Shown here one piece after another: positions 11,838-22,943 of a stretch of DNA of 64,000 nt. The notes under the pieces were generated by a model, which worked only from the letters and a program-made list of their open reading frames with translations, did not search any database and had not been told where the DNA came from. Both the position numbers and the translations under genes were made by a program. Where the stretch lies: positions 992,001 through 1,056,000 of the forward strand of contig NC_011672.1 in NCBI RefSeq assembly GCF_000150955.2, in the 5' to 3' direction. Each line of letters begins with the position of its first letter. Within the stretch, counting starts at the first letter, position 1. Source of the stretch: Phaeodactylum tricornutum CCAP 1055/1. Taxonomy: Eukaryota > Bacillariophyta > Bacillariophyceae > Surirellales > Neidiaceae.

Positions 11838-12343
11838 GGCTTGACTGTGAGTTGCGGCGGAGTTGAACTTCGTTCGCAGTGCAATGGTGTTGAGCAAGAG
11901 TAGTGCTCTTGGATGCGGCCTCTGGCCACGGATGGGATCACTTTACCTAGACTCCATTGATAATCAAAATTCTCCATAGCTTGACACTCTCTGTTAGCCG
12001 AACGTACTTTTTCAACACATACATATACTCGATAATTTGAAGGATTTTCTCCAGCGCATAGCTTTTGAATACGGTGTGCAAATATTTCGAGAAAATAGCT
12101 CGCTTGTCCGAATAGATGGTGATCTGGTTCTCTTTTGAAGGAAACTTGGTCCGCTCGACGAGCAGACAAACAATCTTACAGTTAGATTACCTTTCCTCGG
12201 CGGTACGGACATGCGATGGTGCAGGACAAATTCGACAGCCAAGAGACGACACGCAACAATCCGTGCCGACCCAGCACGTACAATAACATAAATCACTGTC
12301 AGTCCTCCTGTTTGGGGATCTTGTAACGACAAAAACTGAAAAA
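11838..12343. other. Intergenic region
   Basis: 506 bp between two plus-strand genes. Short frames on both strands only; no feature recognised. Confidence 0.4.
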
Positions 12344-13120
12344 ATGTCGTGGAAGGCTGGTCTTTCGCGCTATTTGCCGTGCGTGAGATTCTTCGCTTGC
12401 CCCGATAGTCCCTCATCTCGCGGCGTAATGTAAGTCGAATGGATCTTGGCAAGCGGCGGTCCTTCGTTTTGGAGAAGTATGTTAATGACACTGACGCTTA
12501 TTCTTATCGCTCTCTATAACAACAGGACGTATTACGCTCGCAACTACGATCATTTGAAAATTTTAAACCCGAATCTGCCTCTCATGATACGTACGGTTGA
12601 AAACGCCATGCCGGCCGTCACCACCGAGCTGGAATGGACTATTCAAGATTTGCTGCGCTTTATGATTCAGACTGGCCGTTTTCGAGATACTAACGGATCC
12701 ATCAGTGAAGCACGCGTAGAAGCCGCTAAAGCATACTTATCGACGGATTGGGACAAGCTGTCGATCGAGCGCTGGAAGTCGCCGGGATTCGATCCTGAAA
12801 GGCCGGGTTTGGACGAAGACGAGCCTGCATGGAAGGAGAACCCGCAGATTCAAGCCAATCTAGGAACGTTCTTTTCAATGAAAAACGCGATGAGTGAACA
12901 ACTGGAAGTCATTAAGAGCGGTCCCGACAATGAGTATACTCGTGCGGAAAATGCTCTTCTCATGTGCCAGCGAGTTGATTTGTGGTGTGCTGGAGAGAAG
13001 GAAGTCGAACAGGCCGTGATCCATCTTTATAAGCTTGGGCGCAAGTTGAACGAGCGTGAGGTTGAGTTACCTTCCTTCATTGCCGAGTATTATCCCGGAG
13101 TTAGTGATATGCGGACTTAG
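12344..13120 (+). CDS. Complex I B8-type subunit (NDUFA2-like) with long C-terminal extension
   Basis: Exon 1 is 12344-12429, with a 96 bp GTAAGT...CAG intron, and exon 2 is 12526-13120; 226 aa. The first ~65 residues match the thioredoxin-fold L51/S25/CI-B8 family: 'FFACPDSPSSRGV' and 'YDHLKILNPNLPLMIRTVE'. This domain is found in NDUFA2, an accessory subunit of mitochondrial NADH:ubiquinone oxidoreductase, and in two mitoribosomal proteins. NDUFA2 is usually about 100 aa. Here another ~155 residues follow (acidic, helical-looking, e.g. 'NALLMCQRVDLWCAGEKEVE') that I do not recognise. No presequence is obvious, which fits NDUFA2. The mitoribosomal alternative is less likely because the 'RTVENAMP' context resembles CI-B8. 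Confidence 0.72.
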
Positions 13121-13735
13121 GTTGACACGATTCTTTGGCAGAAATGTGGGAAATCATCTTCTGCCGACCCAATGAACTCTTTAAAACACTATGCTTGAAA
13201 GATTTTAACAGACATCGTCCAGTTTTCTTGCTTGAAACTTTATTTGCTACACATAGCCACACAAGGCCCAGTTTTGTAGGAAGCATAATCCGATACCAAC
13301 CGCAAATAGAATGCAGAGATGCAAGCCCTTACCCGCTACCACCGATGAGGGTGAGGTGATGGTGGAATGTGCAGAATTGAAGTGAAGTGTAATGTAACTC
13401 ACAGTCACAGATGTACGCGTTCGGCAACGCGTGCAGAGACGTCCGAGCAAGTACACCGTCTAATATTTGTAGCTTCCGTGATGGAACCCTAAACGCCTGT
13501 CCTGTTAGGTTTGAAATAAAATTCGGAAATGAGAAAATAGGATCGCGTGCTCAATGTCTCTGTCAATCTCGCGCGACATCGTGGACAATGCAAGAAGCGC
13601 TATCCAGTATTAACAGTATTCAAGCCAATGGTATTTCTGTCCCGCGATTTCAGATTGTTTTAGGGCCAGAAACAGCAAATAACAACGCCTCTCTCTAGAG
13701 CTGGGAGCACCTTTTTCTTCCGAAGTCGACTCAAA
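13121..13735. other. Intergenic region
   Basis: 615 bp with no recognisable gene or repeat between two co-oriented genes. Confidence 0.4.
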
Positions 13736-14629
13736 ATGCCTGTCTCTCATTTCTCTCGCACTTTCTTTGCTCTGGGAATAGTTGCAGTTGTTGCGGCCAG
13801 CGTTGCGGATGATTGGTTCAAGACTCTGGACTCGAATCAAGATGGTTTCCTTGATAAGACTGAATACGACGAAGGTCTTGTCAAAATGCATGCATTTTTG
13901 CATCAACCTCTTGCTATCTCAGGCTCCCCTTCCTTTCTTTCTCTACCGGAATTTTCTTTTGGGGGCTTCTGGAATGCGTTCACTTCCTCGGTTGCTATGA
14001 TTATTGCCACTGAAATTGGCGACAAGACATTCTTCATTGCCGCGGTGCTCTCAATGAAACACAGTCGATCGGCGGTCTTTTTCGGGGCGATATTGGCGTT
14101 GATTGTCATGACTGTTTTGTCGACCGCAATGGGTATGATGCTTCCCAATTTTATCCCTAAGGAATACACACATTTGCTTGGCGGACTCCTGTTCCTTTAC
14201 TTCGGCTGCAAATTGATCTATGATAGTCGCCAAATGGAGGCAGGTAAGACATCTGAAGAATTAGAAGAGGTAGAGGAAGAGCTGTTGCAGCAAGGGAAGA
14301 AAAAGGCTGATTTAGAAGAAGGGTCACGCTCAAACCGACCTCCTTCAAAAAAACAAATGGGATGGAACCAGGTTGTCATTCAATCATTGACGCTAACTTT
14401 CGTTGCCGAATGGGGCGATCGCTCCCAGATAGCTACAATTGCTTTAGCAGCATCTAAAAACCCTATTGGCGTCACGATTGGCGGCTGCGTTGGACATTCT
14501 TTGTGCACTGGATTAGCGGTAGTTGGTGGACGTATGCTGGCCGCTCGCATTTCTGAAAAGACGGTGAGCCTACTCGGAGGTCTAATCTTCTTGATCTTTG
14601 GAATCCACTCTTTTTTCTTTGAGAGCTGA
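13736..14629 (+). CDS. GDT1/TMEM165 (UPF0016) cation transporter with N-terminal EF-hand
   Basis: Single exon, 297 aa. Both hallmark motifs of the UPF0016 family are present: E-I-G-D-K-T (93-98) and E-W-G-D-R-S (225-230), each in a set of three hydrophobic helices, with a charged central loop (about 165-205). Family role: Mn2+/Ca2+ transport (yeast Gdt1p, human TMEM165 in Golgi, plant PAM71/CMT1 in plastids). The N-terminus is a hydrophobic signal segment (residues 8-22), then a canonical EF-hand loop 'DSNQDGFLDKTE' at 32-43 with acidic or polar ligands at positions 1, 3, 5, 9 and 12. The EF-hand would lie on the lumenal side after signal cleavage (inference). No Phe-type plastid junction is obvious, so a secretory-pathway site is more likely. 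Confidence 0.92.
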   Translation: MPVSHFSRTFFALGIVAVVAASVADDWFKTLDSNQDGFLDKTEYDEGLVKMHAFLHQPLAISGSPSFLSLPEFSFGGFWNAFTSSVAMIIATEIGDKTFFIAAVLSMKHSRSAVFFGAILALIVMTVLSTAMGMMLPNFIPKEYTHLLGGLLFLYFGCKLIYDSRQMEAGKTSEELEEVEEELLQQGKKKADLEEGSRSNRPPSKKQMGWNQVVIQSLTLTFVAEWGDRSQIATIALAASKNPIGVTIGGCVGHSLCTGLAVVGGRMLAARISEKTVSLLGGLIFLIFGIHSFFFES

Positions 14630-16212
<1,583 letters not shown>

Positions 16213-16269
16213 TTTGGAGTTTTTCGCAAACGTATTCTCAACAAAAGGAAGTAGACGCAGATGTCCGAT

Positions 16270-16656
16270 TTATACAAAACAGCAGTCGCAGTCAAATGGA
16301 CATTTCTCAGTTCGACCAGCATTTGGCTTTTGCATTACGTGGGCTTTAAAAACTTTGATGCCATCTTCTCTCCTACCTGTGAAACCTTCGTCGTCGTACT
16401 TCCCGCCAAGGCCATCATCGACCCATTGTCCCTTCTCAATGCCTCTCGTGTTGGATTTTTGAGATTCTTGTCCTTTCTGATTCCGACACTTCCCTACTGT
16501 TTGTTCCTTTCTGGAAATTGCGGCCATTTTCTTCCCCTTTTTCTTGTCGAACAAGCTTTCGATCTCGTCCCATCCGCGTTTCTTCCCGGCCGACTCGTCT
16601 GAAACACCATTGTTCTTACTTCTGGTATCATCTTTCCTTTTTACTGACGACGACAT
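16270..16656 (-). CDS. DUF1764-type small basic protein
   Basis: Single exon of 128 aa from ATG 16656. The N-terminal half is rich in Lys, Arg and Ser ('SLFDKKKGKKMAA'). The C-terminus holds 'WVDDGLGGKYDDEGFTGR', 'EDGIKVFKAH' and ends 'CPFDCDCCFV'. That Cys-rich end is the hallmark of DUF1764, a eukaryotic family of unknown function. It converges tail-to-tail with DIM1, only 57 bp apart, so the 3' UTRs probably overlap. The terminal Cys cluster could bind zinc (inference). Confidence 0.72.
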   Translation of the reverse strand: MSSSVKRKDDTRSKNNGVSDESAGKKRGWDEIESLFDKKKGKKMAAISRKEQTVGKCRNQKGQESQKSNTRGIEKGQWVDDGLGGKYDDEGFTGRREDGIKVFKAHVMQKPNAGRTEKCPFDCDCCFV

Positions 16657-16694
16657 ATCGATGAGCTATGTTAAGATTCTAGTAGGATTCACAG

Positions 16695-17074
16695 ATGGAG
16701 CGTCGACCGTCAAAATCGACCAAAACGCGATCCTTCACAGCTCCTGGAAGCGTTGTGGGAGCATTTCGCATCAGCGGTAACATCGAATGGACAGAAAACG
16801 AGTCCCGTATACAAGTGAATAACATTTTTATTTCACGGAACTCGAGAAACTATTCATTCCATTACAGCAAATGGTGCTGGAAACTATGCGACACACTCGA
16901 ATGTCCCGCTTCGGCGAATTGCATAAGTTTAAATTCAAGATTTTTTACCGAAAGAATGGAGGTTTATGCAAAAACTATGGAGCGATTCGCTCTCAACTGC
17001 GTCAATGTGTTTCTCACAATAACACCTTTCCCTCAAGTCCCACAGTCGTGAATAGACGTACGAATCTCTTTTAA
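16695..17074 (+). CDS. Possible small basic protein, two exons
   Basis: Two open segments join in phase if a 53 bp GTGAAT...TTACAG intron (16815-16867) is removed: 16695-16814 and 16868-17074, 108 aa. The product is basic ('RHTRMSRFGELHKFKFKIFY') with no family I recognise. It starts 38 bp from the divergent DUF1764 gene and ends just before the tail of the kinase gene at 17098. The evidence is only the phase-consistent joint and a plausible composition. Confidence 0.35.
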
Positions 17075-17097
17075 GAGGCTGCGTCGTATTGCAACGT

Positions 17098-18792
17098 CTA
17101 GCTCTCGTCTTTCGTCATTTTACCGCCCGGCTTGACAAAGCTTTCCGAAAGGAAGTTTAACTTGTTCATGGCAATCACGGCCGAAACTGCAGCACGAAGC
17201 TTCCGTTTGGCATTGAAGTTGGCAAGCTTCTTCAAATTGGGCCCCAAATCTTTTGAAGCAAGCTTGGCGTCGTCGCCTAGAATCCATCCGTTTTCCAAAG
17301 CTTGGTGAGCAGTCAGGCGTGTACTGCAGTCAACAGTGAGCAATGATGATATCAGATCCTTCGCCTCAGTCGATACCGTCCCCCAATACTCTTCGTGGAA
17401 TTCGTATTCCCCCTTTCTGATTTTACGAAACAAATCACGTTGAGTGCTTTCGATAAAAGGAGGATAACCTCCGAGTAGAATGTAAAGGATTACACCGACA
17501 CTCCACATATCAGCTCGCTCATCGTATGGAGTTCCCTCTAAAATTTCTGGCGCGACATAGCCTGGAGTGCCACATTGTGTCGTCAGGCAATTATGCTTAT
17601 AGACTTTCTTGGCAAAACCAAAATCAGCAATCTTGACGGCTGAATCATCGTGCTCCGATAGTAAAAGAAGATTTTCCGGTTTCAGATCCCGGTGCGCAAC
17701 ATGGTTTTGGTGACAGTAGCCAACAGCTTCTAAGACGATCTTACAGGTGTCTCGTGCCTCTTTCTCGTTGTAGTATGCTTTGGCAACAATACGGTCAAAC
17801 AGCTCGCCTCCACGCATTCGTTCCATCACCAAATAGTATGTGCTGGGCTCTTCGAAGAAATCGTATAGTCGAATGATATGTGAATGCTCCATTTCCTTCA
17901 GGATTGACACCTCATCTAACAGAGCAGCTTCATCCTCCTCTGTAAGTTTCTTTCGATTAATACATTTGACCGCATAACTGAGCTTTTGGTTGTTTCGGTG
18001 GAATCCTTCACGAACAGTTGAAAATGCACCGGTACCGAGGACACCCTTCAGCCTGTATAACTCGTCAAATCGCATGCCGCTTCCCGAGTTCGGTTCCGGG
18101 TGCATGTCCGGACTGTGGGTATAGGTTTCGGAACTTGATGGTTTCTCTGGTATCGGGGACCCTTCCAAAGGACTTAACTCGGGAGCTGCCAAAAATTCTT
18201 GACTCATGTCGTTAATGGCAGTTGTATTAAGTGCGGAAGAATTAAAATCCACCAGCTCGGCAGACTCCAAGAAATTTCCTTCCAAGCTTCCCTCAAGTTG
18301 GAGATTACCTATCTTGTCACATATCGCGTCAGCTCCTTCTCCGCCACCCGCAAGAATCTCATCGGTTAAACTCTCGTCATCCGACATTTTTGATTGAATT
18401 TTTGTTTTCCCTTTACAGTTAGAGGATTCCTGATAGTGTTTCGGGGCTGAGGCTTTTTTGGGTGTGGACCGCTGTATTTCCTCCGCCGGCAAATGCGGGT
18501 ATGTGATTGGAGAAGGAGGCACGTATACGCTCGTTTTCTTTTTTGTCTGGTTAAAATGTTTCTGGGGTGGCTGCTCTACGCTCGAATCAGATTCGGACGA
18601 TTTGGCAGTCTTTGGACCACTGCCAGACGCTGATTGCTGTTTCGCCGACTTGGACACGGCCAGCTGTTTTGACGTGGTTTGCCTCTGTCCGTTCGATGAC
18701 CTCTGCAGATCAGCTGCAGACGATGCAAATAAAGTTTGCGGCGAAGGCGCTTGTGAAGCCTTGCTAGTGTAGGACGATGTCACGGTACGCAA
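17098..18792 (-). CDS. CaMK-type Ser/Thr protein kinase
   Basis: The C-terminal half is a full kinase domain: glycine loop 'LGTGAFSTV', 'YAVKCI' (Lys), 'HRDLKPENLLLL', 'DFGFAKK', 'CGTPGYVAPEILEG'. Directly after it, 'FNAKRKLRAAVSAVIAMNKL' matches the autoinhibitory calmodulin-binding segment of CaMKs (CaMKII has FNARRKLKGAI). The N-terminal ~250 residues are disordered and rich in Ser, Gln, Lys and Pro. The start is undecided: no ATG opens the frame upstream. The frame stays open back to a stop just before 18876, and the first in-frame ATG is at 18387. Either translation starts there or an upstream exon is spliced to an acceptor near 18876. It is a paralogue of the kinase at 26062-27473. Confidence 0.9.
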   Translation of the reverse strand: MRTVTSSYTSKASQAPSPQTLFASSAADLQRSSNGQRQTTSKQLAVSKSAKQQSASGSGPKTAKSSESDSSVEQPPQKHFNQTKKKTSVYVPPSPITYPHLPAEEIQRSTPKKASAPKHYQESSNCKGKTKIQSKMSDDESLTDEILAGGGEGADAICDKIGNLQLEGSLEGNFLESAELVDFNSSALNTTAINDMSQEFLAAPELSPLEGSPIPEKPSSSETYTHSPDMHPEPNSGSGMRFDELYRLKGVLGTGAFSTVREGFHRNNQKLSYAVKCINRKKLTEEDEAALLDEVSILKEMEHSHIIRLYDFFEEPSTYYLVMERMRGGELFDRIVAKAYYNEKEARDTCKIVLEAVGYCHQNHVAHRDLKPENLLLLSEHDDSAVKIADFGFAKKVYKHNCLTTQCGTPGYVAPEILEGTPYDERADMWSVGVILYILLGGYPPFIESTQRDLFRKIRKGEYEFHEEYWGTVSTEAKDLISSLLTVDCSTRLTAHQALENGWILGDDAKLASKDLGPNLKKLANFNAKRKLRAAVSAVIAMNKLNFLSESFVKPGGKMTKDES

Positions 18793-20354
18793 CGGCGCTT
18801 CCGTATTGGACGGATTCGTAAGTTGGGGCGGGAAAAAAGATTCCGTTTCACGCTGGACACTTCTCGATTGTTGGTCCTATTGAAACAAAGGGCATGTCAG
18901 AAACCTACTACGAGATGCCAGTCCACCTACTACTACTTGTTTTCGCCTCGTGCGATCGGGAGTCAAATATTTTTCTAGTGGACAACGGGCGACAAACGGT
19001 AGACAATTAGTTCACTTCTTAACGTACCCGCCCTGCTTCGGCTGAAGAACCGCAACCCATTCCTTTCTCGCTCTACCCCAGCGAGAAGTTGTGGCAGAAA
19101 CTGGCAGCGAAGGCAATGAATGCAACCTAACCCTTGGGAAACCCTTAATGCGAGTGTGGCATAACGGTCGACAGAGTGTTTTGTCGACACTGTGGATCGC
19201 CTGTTGCGAGACGACACGATTAGCTTTCACAACCTTATCGTCTTTGAAGTGACTTTGGTCTCTCGTAGCATTTGTACCAGAAAGTCATCTTTACCTTGAA
19301 ATCAGACATATACAGTCATTCGAGCTGTAGAAGGGCAGACCAGTGGTTAACTGATTTTGGAAAGCTACTTTTTCACAGCTGCAAATGTTTGCTTTGGTTC
19401 CGTGATTGACAGAAGAAATGATGCATGCAAAGTGTAAGTTATGTTCGGGTAAGTGTACAAACATGGGTTGAGGCTCGCTTTGAATACCTCAGTATACTAT
19501 TAGCGAAATTCGAATCAGTGTACAACAAGGATTCGAATCAATGTACTCAAATACAAAAATGCTACCTGATAAAGTGTTCGACAGGTAGAATAGCTTTCCT
19601 AATGTAAGAGGGAAATGGGTCTCTGCCTCTCCGACGGATACGTCGATCTAATTCTGTAGAGAATAGCTAGTCAGAGGGGGTTGTGCCCGGTTGAATAGAA
19701 GACTGAATGTAGATTAAGTCCTACTTGCTTACAAATGTATTTGTAGAATACAACGAAAGAGTACAGTTTTGGGGTGATGATCCTTGTAGAGCCTCTGTTT
19801 GTGTGAGCAGGAGCTCTGTCTGTGCATATCAGATGTATCTTCTTGTACGTCGTCACAGTTCGATATAAACACGTCCACCTAGATTGACGAATTCTCAACA
19901 CGGTTCATCAGTTTATAGTCAATTCGGCTGACTGTGAATTAGATTTAATGTAAGTACAAACAGATGGTGACGATTCATCCGAAAACACCTATACAGATTT
20001 AATGTAGAATGTAAATTTGGCTTGAGCTTATTGGTGAATGCTTTCGTCGAAGAAACCGGTCAACCTTCAGTGACGTTTACTTCGTGAGCTGTGACAAGTG
20101 AATTCATGATTCTTCCTCCAGCGTGTACTATGAACGTTTTTATTGATATTTGGCTGCAAGTCCTGCATTACAGAGAGCTGCTGAGAGAATGTAGACATAT
20201 GCACGTATTTCTTGAGCCGCATGGTGCGCACTGAATATCTATAGCTTTCCACCGCCCACCCGGCAGAGCACAAAATCACTTATTTTCTGTTTCACCAAGG
20301 AACACCTGAAATCTGTTTGACGACGGTTGCTTTCATTGGTGTAGAGACAAGTCC
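18793..20354. other. 1.5 kb region without recognised gene
   Basis: The part next to 18793 remains open in the kinase frame to about 18876 and may be coding or 5' UTR. Further on only short frames occur. A 16 bp direct repeat (attcgaatca followed by g/a and tgtac) lies at 19508-19523 and 19531-19546. No tRNA or other RNA gene was seen. Confidence 0.45.
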
Positions 20355-21170
20355 ATGACTACAGTAGTAAAAATACCAAAGGCTCTTCCCTCTAATCGGA
20401 AAACGCACCAATTTCTTGAGACCGAGGTTCCAAAAGACGACCGAGAAGAGGAGAAAACGTTTCTCGAGGAAGAATCTGAATGTCATGAAGTCGACAGTGT
20501 CGTCGAAGAAGATGCTGCGGCAGTCACGCAAGATACAGTGGCGATAGAGAGCAAGACGGTCACATTCAATCAAGTGCACATTCAAGAGCATTTTGTGACA
20601 CTGGGTGATCATCCATCGACTATGCGAGGCCCACCGCTGACTCTAAGCTGGGCTCCCTGCGAAACGTACGCAATGCACATTGATGAATTTGAGTGTGTTG
20701 ATTCCGATGGCAGAGTCGATCGTTTGAGGCGATCAGGCCCCGAGCTGCGTATGCCTCCTGACGTTCGTCGGGGAATGCTGAAGTATACACATACATCGAC
20801 GGAAATAAGGAAAGTCGAGGTCGAGGCTCGCAAGGTGCGATCTGCGCGTTCCCTTTCGTACGCACTCACAGAAGTTGAATATATGACAGTGTTGGTACAA
20901 TCAGCAGCTCGCAAGCTCCGACGCTTTCGTCGAAAGTCTTCGAAAGACCCGCCAAGCCCTGCTGAGGTTTGGTTATTAAAGGACAAAGAGCAACGGAAAG
21001 CAAGCAAGGGCAAACCTAAGAGCGATCCCTTACTACTGGGACGAAGAGCCTCATCAGGTACGACGAAAATTACACAGAACCACAAAAAAGAAATTAACGA
21101 CACCTTGCGGAGCGAAGAGCTCGACAGAGAAGGAGCTAGACGACGCTTGGAAGAGCTCACTATAGGGTGA
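20355..21170 (+). CDS. Diatom-type protein with conserved 'GDHPS..GPPLTL-W' motif
   Basis: Single exon of 271 aa from ATG 20355. The N-terminus is acidic (many Glu/Asp, residues 20-60). At about 69-98 lies 'VTFNQVHIQEHFVTLGDHPS' then 'RGPPLTLSW'. This corresponds to a motif I know from many diatom and other stramenopile proteins (V.F..V.(I/V)RE...(L/V)GD(N/H)P...GPP(L/I)...W), whose function is not established. The rest is basic and helical, with a Lys/Arg-rich tail ('RKLRRFRRKSSK'), so a soluble, possibly nuclear protein is plausible. Confidence 0.7.
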   Translation: MTTVVKIPKALPSNRKTHQFLETEVPKDDREEEKTFLEEESECHEVDSVVEEDAAAVTQDTVAIESKTVTFNQVHIQEHFVTLGDHPSTMRGPPLTLSWAPCETYAMHIDEFECVDSDGRVDRLRRSGPELRMPPDVRRGMLKYTHTSTEIRKVEVEARKVRSARSLSYALTEVEYMTVLVQSAARKLRRFRRKSSKDPPSPAEVWLLKDKEQRKASKGKPKSDPLLLGRRASSGTTKITQNHKKEINDTLRSEELDREGARRRLEELTIG

Positions 21171-21675
21171 TAGGATCAAATCTTATTGTGGAGAGGTGAA
21201 AACAATCATACACACACTGCATGCATATCGTTTACCAGAACTCGCCAGACATACGGTAAAAGACAAAAAGCAAATCGTTGATACTTTGAAGTAAGTGGAG
21301 ATGAAAGGGAATTTTCTTGAGTAAGTGGGGCAGCAGATTCTCCCGACGGATTTTTCATTGTTCTATTGAAGCGGCTAACGACCGGTACATGGCACAAATC
21401 TTCCCTCAACGCAAATGGGGGCTGGCATGGAATTGTTTCATCTCAGTAACAGATATAGGGGACCAGTCGTCTACATGGAGTCGAACCAAAGCGTTGTAGT
21501 CAATGACAAGCGCTCCCGATTAGTAATCACCTACAACATTCAGCGAATATATGCATCAAACAACAAGGACGAAATCGAAAGCCGGTCTCTCTAGCAGTTA
21601 GATAAACCTATAGTAGTGAAAGTCGCTGCATCCGTTCATGGGTTCTTTGCCAGCGTCCCGCTGCTCGCAGACGCA
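21171..21675. other. Convergent intergenic region
   Basis: 505 bp between the 3' ends of two converging genes, presumably their 3' UTRs. No feature recognised. Confidence 0.4.
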
Positions 21676-22488
21676 TCAGAACAGGGCTTCACCGGTCACC
21701 CAGTTGTGATGGATCATACCTCCAATAGCCAACATGGCCAATCGTCCATTTTTGATTTCCTTGAGTTGCATGGCTTCGGCTTCTTCCTTGGACTTGTTCT
21801 TGGACATGCCCATGGGGTCGAATCCAAGATTACCAGGTTCGCGGCTGCTGTCACTGAACATATCTTCCATCGTGACTTTTCCCTTATTAGTCCACCATTC
21901 CAGGGCGCCCATTCCGAAGACAATTTGCAGCATGGGCGAGATACCAGCTGCTCCTGGCGCCAGGTTCGAGTCATCCACATGAACCATACCGGGAAGAGTC
22001 CAGAACTGTTGCATGACAAATCCGACAGTGGCCAACATAGCGGCCCGTCCGTGTTTGATTTCGCTCTCGCGCAGCCACTTCATGTCGAAGTTGTCGGAGA
22101 ATCCAAGCGGATCAAAGCCAACATCCCCGACGTAGCCCCCAGTGTTCTTGGGAGCCGTTAGGAAAGGCATGGATTTGGACATTTCCGCATTCAACGCGGA
22201 AGTCGAAGCCGCAGGCTAAGAGAAATACGAAACAAACCAAAAATGTGTTAGCCACGGAGAGTTGAATTTCTACATGAAAGGAGGAGTATTGTTTTTAAAA
22301 CAAGAAGTAGGGCGTTCGGGGTTCTTGCGCGATGATTGCGGTCTACAAAATTGCGGTCTACAAAAAGACGATTCCTGCCTCTGTTACTGAACGAACTACA
22401 TGGGAAACCCGTAGGTCCAACACACCTTCGCAGCCGGGGCAAAGGCAGCAGCGCTGGCCAAAAGAGAGGCAAAGACGGCGTACTTCAT
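21676..22488 (-). CDS. Fucoxanthin-chlorophyll a/c light-harvesting protein (Lhcr-like)
   Basis: Exon 1 (22488-22426) encodes a 21-residue signal segment ending 'LASAAAFAPAAK', the classic ASAFAP plastid-import junction of diatoms. A 210 bp GTGTGT...TTAG intron (22425-22216) leads to exon 2 (22215-21676); 200 aa in all. Exon 2 holds LHC helix 1 'ESEIKHGRAAMLATVGF' and helix 3 'LKEIKNGRLAMLAIGG', each with the Glu/Arg pair that ligates chlorophyll and locks the helices, plus a 'GFDPLGFSD' N-terminal loop. The loop and helix sequence look nearer to the red-lineage Lhcr group (photosystem I antenna) than to Lhcf, but this needs a tree. It is a thylakoid membrane protein. The intron is longer than most in the window. 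The gene is head-to-head with adenylosuccinate synthetase. Confidence 0.93.
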
Positions 22489-22943
22489 GGTCAAAAACGA
22501 TAGCACTCTGAAAAAGATGCTGGACAGCTTGCACTAGCCTCCTTGGTTGGTGTATCTATTCGGTGCACTGTACGCAGTGGTGTGACGTGAACGCATCCTC
22601 CCATCTTGCTGTTGCGCAAAGGCAGATCGCTACGTTGAAGATTGCGGATCGCGAGACACTGGATCGCTTCCTTTCGACGACTCATTGGACTAATATTAAT
22701 TTGATGACGCCAACTGTATGTCCGGCGTCAGAACCTTTGGAAGCACCCGGAAAAATAAACGTACGGACGGCCATCGTTCGACCAACGACCCACAATCCCG
22801 TACGACGCAGATCCCTCACGCAAACTACGGCTTTGCCTCTGCCGGGCGCTCTCGATGTTCCTTTATCGGCACCAAAAGGATTCCCGACAGTATCGTGTGT
22901 AAAGTCTCCACTCGTTTCCAACATCGATATTCCTAGAGGCATC
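22489..22943. promoter_or_regulatory. Shared divergent promoter region (LHC / ADSS)
   Basis: 455 bp between two divergent starts. An open frame in register with ADSS exon 1 continues upstream (to 22563, with an ATG at 22704), so part of this could code if translation starts earlier. No specific site could be assigned. Confidence 0.4.
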
